Assembly (NCBI GenBank): GCA_018340375.1
Contig: JAFFJZ010000003.1
Coordinates: 16,554,001-16,618,000 of the forward strand
Reading direction: 5' to 3'
Origin: Gonatopus flavifemur
Taxonomy: Eukaryota; Arthropoda; Insecta; Hymenoptera; Dryinidae
Length of the DNA: 64,000 nucleotides
Position numbers and translations under genes: made by a program. Every line of letters starts with the position of its first letter. Positions within the stretch are counted from its first letter, which is position 1. The notes under the pieces are model-generated. The model worked only from the letters and a program-made list of their open reading frames with translations, searched no databases and had not been told where the DNA came from. This document shows positions 1-15,000 of this stretch, piece after piece.

Positions 1-3000
1 TCATATCCCACTTGCTTTTCTCAATTCTTCTTTGGGTATTTTTTTTTATGTAGACACACATAATACAACTTCCTCGTTCAATATCTTTCGACATAAATGA
101 AATACTCATAAGTCTTTCTTAGCTTATCAGAAAGAGGAAATCCCATCGCTCATTCCACTTCCGCATTTTTCTCGTAGCGCGTATCACGGGTACATCATTA
201 TTTGGCGTGCTTTCGAATGGAGTCTCTCAAGAAACGAGAACGCAAGTGGCAAATGCAGAATTTACTTGCGAAAAACGTTCAAGATCTCCTACAAGCTTCT
301 TTTCGTTGAATACAGTTCGGTACATACGGAAAGTAATTTCTCTCTCATCATGTTATACGCGAATAAAAAGACGTGGAGTTTTTCGTAATCGCCTTGAGAG
401 AGAAACCCAGAACGAAGCTATGCCGATGTACATACACCAACGTATATACAAACACACGTCGAGAATATATTACACTACTGCATTTCTTGGGAAGAAGGAC
501 GAGCGAGTCGCTGCTATACGACCAAAGGGAAAAATAGAAAACGGAAGACCTCATCCTTTGAAGATTAACCACACTGCGGGTGGTAAGTACGAGAAACTAC
601 ATTCGCGACAAAAATTTTTCTATACCAACCACCAAGTTTCGATAAGAAAAAATGGTACCTCGTGTACGTCGTGTGTGTAAGATTATTGAAATATAAATTA
701 TCTACGGTTACAGTCGTGGAGAGAATATTTACAACTAGAGATTCTCGAGGCCTGAGAGTTGGAAAATTTGTTCATTGAATGAGTAATGGGTCAATTCGAA
801 TCCAAATTTGAATACTCCAATCATTTGTATCATATGAATGAGTCATGATTTCTTCACAAAAAAAATAAGAAATGAAATCCTCTTATTTTGAATTTCTTGT
901 GCGTGGATGACATTGAAAATATTGTTTTTACATTCCGCTCGACTAATGTACGCTATTATCGTTTCCTTAGCTTTAATCTACCCTCGTTAACTGGGATTGG
1001 AGTTTAAATTAAGCGAATGGAATTCGGAAGACGACCCTATCCTCTTCCATGGTCACAGTCCATTTTTTTCCAATTGTCCTCTGGCTCATTAATATTTACT
1101 CCTTCTTAAATTATTACGACAGGTTTAGCAGGGGGAAAATAGTATATCCATAAAATGAATATCGAAATCATGAGAAAAATTGTTTGCTGAAGTGTATGAA
1201 GCAAGAGCTCAGAAATTAATTGACATAGAATTTTTATTGTATTAGACTCAGGTAGAATAATTAAAATCAGTAGGTTTTATCTGATAAAAATGAGGAGTCA
1301 TGGACAAGTTATTCAAGAATGTCCAAAACTAATTCAGTAGCATCTGAGAGTGCATTTGAGCATTGAAACGTGATTGTGAATGATCAAATTCATTGCAACT
1401 GCAGTCTTACTATGGGATAATAACGGGCGTTGGTATCTCAACGTTCTGTGAATTCAACGATGGATGCGGCTCTAACAGCAATTCCAAGACCGGTTAAAGG
1501 GAGTCCCAAGTGTCAAATTTCTTAAGCTCTCTTCCTAAAATCGAAACAGGTCAGCGTATACGGGTATCTCTTCTGAATTCCAGGGAAGATCCATGTGTTG
1601 ATGATTCTTCAGAAGAATAAAATTTGGGATTCAACAAGTTTTTTAACGACAGTTAAATTATTCTCCAACCAATTAAAGGAAAATTAGGAGTCGCGAGTAG
1701 TATCCCTTCCTGTCCATCCTCCCCCGTTAATTCCGAATAAACAAAGGATTATTTATTGAAGAAAGAGAGAAAAGAGGGACACATTCATCTTATAGACAAG
1801 AAAGTATATGACTATACATTTTCAAAAGCGAATATAAATACACGTCCTCGCATTCACGTGGGCATATTAACTTACATGCACGTGCGACACAACTGCCGAT
1901 CGCGCGTATAAATTCCACCTGATTTTTCACTCAGCCCTCACCCTTTCTCCCGCTCCTTGCTTTTTCTGTGATTCCTTTCCGCGTCTCTTTCCTTCCATAT
2001 CTCTTGTTCTCTCTTTTGCGGCACTGCAGCGCCGACTCGCGAGTGACGACCTCTGCTAGTCGTAGCTATCCGCAATTTATTCCCAGACGATAAATCATCG
2101 TCCACCTACGTTCGCAATTTCTTTTTGGATCATAAATCAGAGAGAAAGAACCATAGCGCTTCCATACGTAGGCATCCGCGTCAAGTTGGTGCGTGCATCT
2201 ATGAGGCAGATGAGAGAACGAACGAAGAAAAAAGAAACGAAAGGGAAAAGTCGGGTCTCGGAGAGTCGATCTGCCAATGCATCCATCGGTTGCAATATTT
2301 TTTTCTTCTCCTCCTCTTCTCGTGTAGCGAACGCACCCAAGTTGCACCTTTTCCTCACCGTAAAGTACCATCATCGAGTCTTTCTGCTTGTTGGCACCTT
2401 TCTTCCACGTTGTCGTCGTCGGCATTTTGTATCTTATCGGCCTTGTTATCTCTACACACGATCTCGCATTTAACTCTTCTTCTTCGTTCTATACCTTGGT
2501 TATCTGAAAACACGAAAAAGAAGGAATTTATTTGAGAAACATGAGAGATCTTGGACAACTCGGTGTGTCGGTTTCATACGACACACGTGACATAGAATGT
2601 CAAATATTTGTCATTGTGGTATTTATATCAAAATGGGGTTCCAACGTGAGATCATGAAACGTTCGTATCTCAAGAGAGCAACAATGAAAGCTTTCATCGA
2701 GTAGTCGAAGGAATGGGAATAATAACATGATATGAAAGGTCATATAAATAATCATTCCTATCCCTGCCAACAGAAATCAGTAAATATATAAGAATCGTCG
2801 AATGAATTAAGAAAACTCGATAATGTTCCGCACGTTTAAATCTATCGAACGCTTAGTTCAGTAAAGTTATACTGTTGTCGTGGTCAGATAACATGCTGAT
2901 AACGCTGTCGACACCGATAAAAGCGGATGCTTTGGCGTACCGTTCCTGCGTCGTGGTCAAGCCGAAACGATCGGTTCAGGAGGAAAAAGTACTTCAAAGG

Positions 3001-6000
3001 AAAATAACATCGACGTGACATAACCCGTCAATGCTCTAAATCCCATGGAAGAGGGAAAATATTGAAAATATAAAACAAACGATTTGAGATCACTGGAATA
3101 TCCTTTGGTGGTTGAATTTATCACTCGAAAAGTGGAATATATAAAATTGAATAACTCTCTCGCGGTTTTATAATATCCCAAAAAGAAATAAGAAAAACTG
3201 TTCTTTAGACAAAGAGTAACAAATCTTATTAGCGTTCCTTACAAATATCATTATCTATACCCTTGTTTGGAGAGTATATCATCCGAAGGAGTGTTTATGA
3301 CGATCCATCGACCATTATTTGCTTCATTTGCACAGATATTTCAAATTGATATCCTTGGAATGTTTTTCTTGCCGATAACGTGAGGTAGGATGGCACCATC
3401 GCAACCCATAAAACATGAATCATCCGGCATAATGCTGATGCAATAGATTATAGCCTAATGCCTTCAGGATATTACCCTGCTTTTCACTGAAGTTGTTAAA
3501 ATCTTGTATGTTTTCTTATCATCTTTCAAAATCTCTTCCTCGATTCTTGAAGATGGTATTAAATATTGTTTAACTATATAAAAATATTAGAATTCATAAA
3601 TTCCAGATAATTATGCAAACCTACAAGAAATTCCTCACGAGTTTTATAATTCACAGAATATTTTTCCAAGTATGCATTAATTGGACACGAAGAGTTTCCT
3701 TTGAGATGATTCAAAGACCTCGCGGTTTGCATAATCGTTTGATGTAAGGATATTCTGTGATTCTTAGAAATCGAGTAGAAGTGAAATTCTACAGTTCGAG
3801 TGGATCGATACAGTCGATGAATGTACTATGTTTCCAACGACATAAAACTCGTATGGCGGAATGAATTGTATATTTTAAACTAAAAAACAAAATGTGTATA
3901 TTCATACGATTGTTTTTGGAAATATTAATGAACTACTGTGAACTCAATACTCATCATGTGGTTTACAAACTTTGTATTGTCACTTGAGATTCAAGTAATC
4001 TCCACCCTCGATGCGTGACGTTCATCAAGACAGGCTGTCAACGAGAGGAAAATTCGGAATCGCATTAGGGAAGTTGGGAACCTTACATCAATATTTTGAA
4101 AGGATCCATTCTCACGTCAATCGTATTCAGTGCACTGAATCATTCCAATCACACTTGGCAGGAGCATATGGTTTTGAAAAAACAAATCGAGTTCTGTTAT
4201 TCTGTGTGAAACCAGGAATAGGAAGAAACGGTACACCCAAATATTGAAACAGGAAGGAACAGAAGTTCATAAATAGTCCAAGTTCTAACTTGAATGGTTA
4301 CAAAGATTCGATAAGATTGACTGCTCTTTGTTCCTTCATGTTGAATTCATTTTTTTAACATTGCGCTGATTTTCTATCTCAAAACATGGAGAAAGATAGA
4401 GAAATTTCAGTGAGTTTCAGAGTTTCAATGGCACTCATCGTTGATTCATTCTCTTCAGTGCGTTACAAGCGTTTCCATCATTTCTAACGATAACTGCAAC
4501 ATTTCTCGCACCCAGACAGCAATTCACCTCATGAAACCATACATCGATCCCCTTGTATTTAATAAACAACGCTTCATCGATCACAATACTCGAAACAATT
4601 GATGAAACACGCCCCTGGATGTATCAAGAAAGAAAATAAAAGCACATTCCTATCTCCGCGTAACGACGAGTCACTCACACACTCTCGAACAAAATAAAAT
4701 ATGAAGAACTCGTTCTTCGAAGAGGATTTTAATGAAAATCCCTCCACTCGGAGGCGCCTCGTATACACCCTTATTCCTCGCCAGACTCTAGATATGCACA
4801 TACGTTCGTACGTACTTCTCATTTGCAGTAATTTATTCGAAGCATGTAAAAAATAAAACTCCAAGTTCGCTGGCTAATGATGATAAATAATGTGATTGCG
4901 TGAGACTCGAAGGAAATTGAACACTGTATTACATGTGATACGAAAACATCAATTTACTTGAAATGAGGTGCTAACTGTTCGCAACGGTGGAATAATGATT
5001 TTTTGTACCAAGTTAGTTGCACCTTGATCTACCACACATCATCTTTATCAAGATACATATATAAGGGGTGCTTTGGATAGATCCCCACGTGACACCGCAT
5101 GCAACATCGAGAAGGATGTTCAACAAACACTTCGGAAATTCGCTGCATCACCTTTCAGGGCAAGCAAACAAGACTCGAGCGCGCTTGGAGTGCTTCCAAA
5201 AAAGCCGTCGGCATTATGGTATTGGCGTCGACACAATTCACAATAGGTCTCATATCTGTGTGGGTGTAGATGTATGTAATATGCATTATGCACCTTGCAT
5301 CACGTAAAAATCCTCTATCTTATAATGGTTGTACTCTAGGGGATTAATCCACGGAACATATGAAAAATATATGAATGTAGAGGTGGATAGAACTGCAGAT
5401 TTCTTTTTCAGTTTTTTCATAGAACTCTGGGTGCGATTTCGATCAAACGCATTCTTCGCAAGCCGATAGAGATTAGAATTGAATGCAAAAGCAGGGATTT
5501 GGCGAAAGAGGTCTCTTTAATGGTCAACCGCAAAGTCTAACTGGGAATCAAAAGGATGAGATCAGATTCATTTTGCAACCGAATGCATACACTTATATCT
5601 TAGACTACTACTAGTAGAGGGTATACATGAATAAATTCCAGATAACAAACATTTTGTATCGCGATTCCTTTGAATTCGCTTCCAACTTCATTACAGAAAT
5701 CCTATCCCCATCTATTTCGTACCGAACTTCAGAATATATCGACATGCATAAGCTAGCATAGTTGAGCACCGTCCAGGAATTCGAAGACACGTGATGTAAC
5801 ATGATGAATTTCGTGTGATTAAAAATTCAAGACATGTATCGGTGATAGATGCATTTTTGAAAATAAAAACGTTCAGGGCACTCCTTCTTCTCGTCACGTA
5901 CGTCAGATATCTCAAGAATCCGTTAGAAATATACTTCAATCAAAATTTATTAACTCTCCTTCTCATCCACATCACGTGTTTTGTTATCAAATGCGATTCG

Positions 6001-9000
6001 AAAAGAAAAATATAATTCCAGTGATTCGTGTGAGGATTGATTGCCAGTTTCGGGTCATTGATATTAGATGGAAATCTATTGTAGAATAAAATCCCTCCCA
6101 TCTATTCTGCAAATATCGTTACACGCGTTATTTAGATTCCATTACATTAATTACCTTTCGCTAGACGAATGATGAAATCTTCATATTAAAAGCATATTTT
6201 CATTTCTCCCTGTTGTAATTGAGATATCCTTGTCAAATGCGTGACTGCGAACAAACGCACGATATAATGACATTACCGATGGTGCTCTGCACCAATTTCC
6301 GTAATATTAATACGAATATATGAATTTATGTACATTTTGCTTGACAGAAAAGACTTCTTCATCAAGCCAATGTTCAATCACTCTATTATTTCTGGGGTTT
6401 ATCATACTTGCGGTCGCTGAAGCTAATCGTCGTTATGGTGTAAAAAGGATGTATGACATTAGTATCAGAGAATATTAAGAGTTTGGTATCACGCAATGGG
6501 CGATCTTATCGGTAAATGAGATTTCATAATTGGCGGGGATGATAATATTATTATGCATTCGAAAATTTTCAAAGCAGAAATTCAATCGGGTTCCCCCGGC
6601 GTTTGATTAGGACCCAACCGCAGATGTGTCTCCCAAAAGACAAGTTTAATGAGGTAAAATAGCATTCAAGTGCAGTGATGATAGATAAGATATTCGGAAT
6701 ATAAACCACGGAAATTTGCTGACAAGAGCCGTCCACCGCCAGACGCCAACTACCTGGCATAAGATGAAGAGGCAATATTTACGGTCTGAGGAGTCCCTTA
6801 TACCTACTAAATCCTCTTGTTACTGTCGTTTGGCGTATAATGTTCCAAATACATCCTGTGGTCATGGGACAACCTGTACATCCTTTGACGTGGAAAAACA
6901 TTCAAATATACATCAAGTAATCCAAATAATTGCTCAAGGGGGAGGAAGAGCAATATTTGCGGATGGTCAGTGTTGATTCATCATATATGTACTCATTTAG
7001 ACCAGACTGGCGAGCCGAACATGACACAGAATATTCACAGAAGAGGATTCAAGCATTTAAAAACTTTTGAAATTCTTAACAAAGCGAAGGGTTTCCGAAT
7101 TTACATTACTTGTCAACGACTGTGCTTTGACATCGGTACTCAAAATGAATCTTGCAAAAGTGGTTTGCTTTGTAAAAAAAAAAACAACACACAATTTTTC
7201 CCGATGCTAATGTACATGATTTTCAAAATCGACGAACGAATTGAAGCTTACGAAAATACCAGATTATATTCCATGCGCGTTGTCGATCGAAACGTATCTC
7301 ATCGCAATTATTGCGAATTGTAATATTCCTCGTATAAAAGCCACCCCATCGACGTACTTTACATCCCATTGTATACATTTTAGTACACCTGTGTACATAT
7401 AACCAACGTGTACACCCACACAAACGCCATCTGCAGCCTCGTTTCGTGTGATACGTAAACGAAAGCAAGGCAGAATGGTTGGCGCACAAATGCAGTATAC
7501 AGGGTGTGCAATAGTCGCAGTAGCAACAACGCCGATGTTGCACAATCGAAGGAGCAGGAACAGCGACGGCATGGAATTAATTAAACGCTTCTTCCTCCTC
7601 CGCACCGTACCCCACCACACCCCCTACGTAGGTGTGTTTACCCAGTGGGCTTTGAAGATCGAATTGCAGACACCCCATGAGAGAGGGTCTCGTCGGTTAC
7701 TACCATCCCCTTTCCCTCGAAAACTCATCGACACTTTACCTACCTCAACCTTTTTTCATTTCCCACATTCTCCATTTTATCTTTTCTCATATACATACGT
7801 ATACGTAGGTATTCATCATTTTCAATTCAAATCCATCCTTTAGCCTCCATGGATTAAACGATTGTGAATATTGAATTTATCTGTTGGAAAAAAACAACAT
7901 TTATTTTTATAAATCCTTGCCCTGGGGATTGCACGTTTTTGAAAAAATCAAATATGTAAGATAAGTGCTAGAGAGATCAAACGAATTTCATTCAACATGA
8001 AAGACTTTTATTGATTTAAGTGCAGGTAGAGTATTCTATCTGATGAGTTTCCCTATAGTTACCTCTTTCGAGATAATAAATATGAATTAATAATACGCAT
8101 CCCTGGGTTGTCATGCCATGTAATAACCAATACTCCACGCTCTTATCTGTATCCTACTGTTTAGTGACGCTATTACCATTCCAAAGGAAGGTGTGACCAA
8201 ATGCTTGTATAGTCGTAAACAACGTGAACAGCAAGTACTTCGTTTGTAATAGTTGAATTTCATTTTCAAGGAACATTGGATAGATGGGAATATCGAATGA
8301 TCAAATTTATGTTTATTGTTCGTTATAAATGAACAGTAACCATTCGAGTTTGTTCGATGAGATCTTGAGGACAATATGAATATCGAATCTCATAAAAACA
8401 CGTTTACATCATTGAAACCTGGAAATAATTGTAAAAAATAAATATATTATAGCTGTTCAATGAGAAATTCAAAATATCCACAAAGTTTTTTTATAATCTT
8501 TGTTAGAATATGATGTATATTTTCATCTTTCTGCTCACGGCGTATCATCTCGCATTCGTGGCATTGTCCCAGGAAAAAGGAAACAACCTCGTTACATTCT
8601 ATTTTCAGCCAATTTTCAGAACCACTCATATAGACAGACACTTCGAATGGAGAACAAAAAGTCCTTTCCCTTGATGTACAACTGTTGATAATAATTGATG
8701 TAAAATACTGAGATGAAATTGTAAGCCTATATGAATTATGATACGGATGTCTCGATGAAAATGAATTACTTGAATACATTGTGTACTTGAAGTGATTTCA
8801 TTATCGAATTCTTCATTTCCATAATTTCGTTCACACAAATAATTATCCGATCACTCGAAAAGGATTTTATTGCCGATTACATTAAGATACTCATATGAAC
8901 TTACGATACCACCTCTATATATATACAAATTTACAGTCATTAAAAGAGAATTAGCGAAAGATCTTTGATCTTGGAATACTCAGCTTCGTTTAGAGAATTT

Positions 9001-12000
9001 TTGAAATTCGATTAGATTTTTGTACAACATCGATCAATTTCCATCTAATGAATATTCAACGGTACCAAATACATCTCAGGAGCAGTTCGGAAGCAACGGA
9101 AGCATGTTGAAACTTTCAAAAATGAAACTTGGATCGAAAGATATTATTGTGTACTTTTAATGGGAATTTTATAAGGATTGAGCAACACTATTCCCGGGAG
9201 TCAAAGAATTTATATGAGCTTATCGATTCGATTCAGTGTGCCTTACATTCGCCAACGTGAACGATCCAACGACGTGTCCTCTTGGTTATAAATCGCCACA
9301 AAATTAGACGGTTACCGTCGTATCGGGAAGAATACACACGCACACGAATAGATATTTAACAATTCGTGGTCATTATATGCATTAACGTGATAAACGGTAT
9401 TTAAACGGCGTATTTCGTTTTAAAGCTCTCGTAATCATTCCACTCCTCGAGATTCGAATGAATTTATAGCCTGATCTTTGGCGGCGATTTCTCGTCCGAC
9501 AAGATTCACGAGGATTCTAATGTTGGTTGCCTCTTTGATGGAATGTGGGGAAGGATTGAATTCGAATACAAATTTCTGAAGAATGGATTTTCGTAAAATT
9601 TGTGTATCGATTTTCATGTATCAAATTTATAATTATTTTATAGATGTGATGATAAGATATTCGATAAATTTATGTGGAGATGTGAAGCAGAAGATTGTTG
9701 TATAAAGTTTTCAGGAAAGCATATCAGAGTATCAATGAAATCGTATAAATGCAATATTTAACATGTTTTAAGGGATATTCCAAACTATACTAGCCAGATT
9801 CAGTGAATTTTAGAATCTCAATTGTACTTTCTGTCGAGTTTATGTGATATTTCATTATGTTTTTTAACATCAGAAAACACCAGTTGTTGGAAGAAACGGT
9901 AAATGTGAAACTGACATACCAAATGTTGACATCGCACAAAGAATTACCAGTTCTAGTAACGTTCTACAGTTCTTGAGAATTTAATAACGATAGTTCTGGG
10001 CTAATTAACGATAACAGTTTATTTTAGAAAATATGGTATAAAAATGGATTATATCTTTGAGTTCTAGATGATTGCAATGAACCCGCGAATGCTCAAAGCA
10101 ACTCTACTATAGGATTAAACAATACCTTAATCTGATCACCGATTACTCTCCCTCGCTAGATCCTTCGATGTAACTTGATATTCTCTCAATATACCAGAGA
10201 AAATGATAGACTTGAAATAGTTCCAAACTTCAACTACCACCGTTCCTCACCAGACTCTGAAGAAACCACCATATAAACTTTCAGATGATACGAATGTGTT
10301 TACAAATCTCCCTTCCTACCGCACAGTCGTAGGTGTTTCTCTAACCAACTTAATTAATTCTCTCAATTTCTGCTCAATTTGAATTAAAGTACACCTAGAA
10401 AAGGTACTCTGCTGCAGCAATTGGAATTTAGTCGTCCAAAATATGAATAAAGAAATTCATTTTTAATTCGAATAAGACATTCATTTCATTTGAATAAATT
10501 TTCATTTACAGGGGTGAAATTTTATTTTAGTACAATCATAACCGAAGTTGGCTTTCCTACACGAATAACCGATTTTTTACGTGAGATATCTAATTACTCA
10601 CGTGCCACGAACTATGTAAAATAGAGGAAGTATGTGACGTCCTCGTTCTACTTCATAAATTGATTTTCCACGTAACATACTCAATTTTAAACATGTCGTA
10701 AATCATGTGTTAAGTACTCGAGATATTTCACCTGGCAAAATCTGATTACGATATACGTTAGAAATAAAGTTCACTCGCTTCAATCAAATTCGCAATAGAA
10801 CGAAAATTATGCTCGAATACGAACATTTATTAGAGTTCAGAGCTGTTCGAAGGAACTCATTTCTTTGAAATCTGATCCAGTTCTTCAAATCTGTTTCACC
10901 TGAGGAAGAAATGAAAAGTAAACCATCCATTCGGTGTGGAATGTTAATGTTTTGTTTAAGAAGTTCACTTTTTTTTCCTCACCTTTGACATGATTACACA
11001 CAGCTGGCCTTCCTGCAGGAAGGGGATCTTCTGCCGAAGAAAATCTCACGGGTTCGGATGTCATTCTTTCGACTCACATGGTAATAATGGTATTTCAAAT
11101 ATTAATTCTTTCTCCACATCATATTTGAAATTTCAAAAATAATGCAGGAGATTGATTGTGGTGATTGAAATTTGATACATCAACACGGAGGAGAAGAATT
11201 AAAAATGTCAACTCTTCCAGCTCGAGTTGTTTGCTATTTTATAACTAATACTAAAAATTTTGATGCCTCAGCAAATAATTTACAGCTACAGTCCTAACAA
11301 AAAGTTTTGCCTGTCTCAACGAATTTTGCTTTTTGCGTGATCAATTGAAACCCATCGCACTGTATAATTCTGTTCCATTCGCATTAAATGATTTTCTACA
11401 ACAATTGATTGATTAAAATCTGATCCTCGGAGCCGTACGAGACTTTTTCTGGGGTTTCAGAGTCATCTCATGGGCGGGAACATGCGTTTCACATTCTTCG
11501 AGCGGTAGGTAAAGCTTGACACTTGTATGGGATAATCCTAAATGCTAGACTTTGATCAATCGATCCAGCATGCATCTCCGTCAGACAATTTTGTTTTCAC
11601 TTGGGACCGAATGGAGTTGACTCCTCTACTAGAAATTTTTCTCAGATGCTTTTCATCATCTTAAAAGAATAATGGTATGTGAAGAAATAAGAGATAAATT
11701 GTTTCCCCGAGAGTTTTTCATTGTTTACCGGGGCATTGACGGAATCGAAAATAAAATAATGCATTTAATTGAAAAAATGCACGTCCCGACAACTATCGGA
11801 TATAATACACTGTTTGATTTATAATGCGCGTAGAATTCATTCAAGTGAAATCATGCCAAGGTTCAAAAGATTACGAGTCAAGTTATGTCATAATTTCATG
11901 AAATGATCTCCGTCTACCTTGAAGAAGACTGCATTGTGCATAGTTGAGTGCACACAATGTGTGGCTAATCCTCGTAAAGTTCTTTGGCCTCTTCTTCTTT

Positions 12001-15000
12001 TCCTTTTCCCAATAACTATTCTTCCATTCATAAAATGAGCACAGAATATATTAATCAATTCAGAATACAATCAGTAGTTCGGATAGAATTCTGGAATATT
12101 TGACGTGAGTTCTATCGCACAATGTGTAGTCAAGCGAAAGATATTCGTTCAATTTCGATATTGTAGGGCAAATGAAAATTGTAGGGTGAGGAAAGAAAGA
12201 AGGGTTAACCTGTGAGAAGGAAAAGACCATTAACGAAAACAGATATTTTCATGGGAATAGAATTCGGTCACTATCTCACATGTTATTGACCTAAAATAGA
12301 CAAGAATGATGGATTTTACGAAAGCCGGATATAAACTTCGGAACTCATACAATACGTATAAGTGAATAATTAAACGTGTTTAACTGACTCGAATGGTAAT
12401 GTAAGAACATTCTTAATTTGAAATCGATATTTAGCGGATGGTTTTTCTTCGCTCTAACGCTTACGGAAAATTAACGACGTGATGGAGCGAAGTGCAAGCG
12501 CTAAGAAAATCAGCAGCGGAACTTTCAGAGGAGATGCGCATATTCAAATCTGGACTATGCATCTGCCGGAAGGGTTTGATCGCAAGACATTACGATGCAG
12601 ACTTTAGTGAGATTCTATTCTTCTTCTTCTTCTCTCTTCTTTCTACGTTTAGTGGTGTGAGTTTTAATTGGAAAAGAATCCAAGAATAACGTTTTGCATC
12701 CAAATTAAATTTGTCGAAACATATTTATATTTTATATATGGCAGCAATAAAATCAGTATCTCACAAAAGGCCATGTTTTTTACGATATGAAGTATGAAAA
12801 GTTATGTGCGAATTCATAATTAGATCCACTTATTTGTTTTGATATTCTTGTTTGATGAACGAAACAACTGGTCGATAACGTTCACGAAGACAGTCGACGT
12901 ATGTGACACGTCTAAGAGTTGATGATTTTGCGGTTGTTCTACATTACACAATTACGATTATAGCGATATCCTTTGCATAATGCAGTTCCCGCATAGTTGA
13001 TGCAAATTCCAATGTTGATCGAATGGATGTTTCACATACTTTAACCAACCACACTGATGACGTTGGATCGAAAATCTTAGGTATTAAGCCAAATATTCAG
13101 CCATCAAATTCATTAAAAATCCTTCACGCGAGAGAAGATTGGTTCTACCAATGCTTCAATCATATCAGCGAATTTGTCATCTATTTGAACTCGACTTGGG
13201 ATAAAAAAAGGCATCGTGATGAAAATGGTTCTTCCAGAGAAAGCCATACAAACCAATTTTGAGTGTAGAATCTGGTTCGGTGAAGGATCTTGAAAACAAA
13301 ACGGATCAATGTGATGAATAATTAAGAGATCTTGAAAAAAAGTGGATGAAGAAAGGAGGTCATGGAAGAGTACACTTGAACAGGGAGATTGATAGGATAC
13401 ACATTAAGGCTTGATGGAACATTCAAGACAAGAATACATAAAAACAAAATTCAAGACAAAAATAACGAAAAGAGCTTAAGGTTAGGGTTTTGTTAGCAGA
13501 TTGGAGGAGAGATGAGATGTACTTAAGAGTAAATGAGACTATTAGGACCCAAAGGCAAGATATTTAGTTTTCAACGAATGAATAATCCATGATGAAGGAA
13601 GAATCTACGGTACTCAAGGGTTTTTTTTTTACTGCAATACATCTTATTTGTATCGAATTCCGAATTAAATTAAAAAGTGCAAAACAGTTTTATACAATCA
13701 TTGCAGCTCCTGCCTCGTAGACAGCAACAAAACAACATTTCTGCTAAAATATTGAAGTAGATGATATCCAAATTCAGCATGACAAATTGAATTCAAGAAT
13801 ATTTCCGATACAAATCAACGGGAATTAAGAACATCGTTTTCACAGAATGCTCCGTAGACTCTTTTCCCCTCATTAATGAAAGATTTTAATTGTCCTCATA
13901 ACGCTTATCCTACGAATACGATTGTCTGTCTAACGAGGATAACTATAATGCGCTAATTGTGTTGCCTCTGACCGCTCCTTAACGAGACAGAAACTTTTTC
14001 AACGAGGATTTCCGATGTTTTCCTGGACATGACAACTTTTTCGTTTTTCCCCTCGACGTTCACTTTATTCCTTTCTTTTTTTTCTCCCTCTACAACTTTG
14101 TCTTTCCAACGATCACAAGAATGAAACTCGTTCTACGCGATCATCTTCCCATGTTGGTAACAAACACGTTATTCGCGTCCGCAACAGACGATCAGGTTTA
14201 ATAGTCGCTATACGGAACGAAGCACAATGAAGAATGAGAAGAAAAAGGAGAAGAAGATGAGCTGTCGTCACGTGCATTTCTGCAGCTCCTGGAAGAGTTG
14301 CATCCCTTCGGTGCTGTGGTATTTCCTCTCCCTATGCGCGGCCTTGCATTCGCTTCTGGGTTTTTCTCTTCTCCTCTCTCCTTCTGTTTCCATTCCCTCT
14401 TCGTGTTCCAATGATTACACGTTCAAGGTTTTCCTTAAAGGAAACAACAATTAAAACGCAATATTCCAAAGACAATTTCCACTATCCACGATAATTCACT
14501 TTGTTTGAGTTTTGAAACATCTAATGACCTCGCATTAGTCGAATGGGTGAAACAACATCAACATCATCCGTACCGATTGTACGGTAAATTTCCAGTAAAC
14601 AAGAACAAGACGAGACATAATGTACAGAGGCGTCTCAAAATCGTCTAATGTTTCACTCTTCAAAAGGGAGGGCGAATGCAGAGGTAATTTTAGGGGAAGC
14701 CATCCAAGAGAAATACGGATGCGTACGTTACAAGGAACTTCGATGCAGGCCCATTAAGTTACAGACCGTCTCTTTCACACTCGCACGCTGTATCGGGGAT
14801 ACCGGAGGATAGAAATGTTTCCTTGAAACACTGAAAATCTTTATCAACCTCCGTGATTGGATTACTCTCCGTACTTTTAAGATAATAGGACCATTTATTT
14901 TTTCCCTACATTTTGGGAATCAACACAAATTCCAGGAGAATTTCATTCCGCAAATGGCACTGAGAATAATATGATTGCACTTTATCAATTATTCTCTGTA

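Noticed and set aside
207..680. 157-codon plus-strand open stretch as a gene
   Set aside because: Basic low-complexity translation without a recognisable domain. Only its internal donor-like site was kept as a lead.
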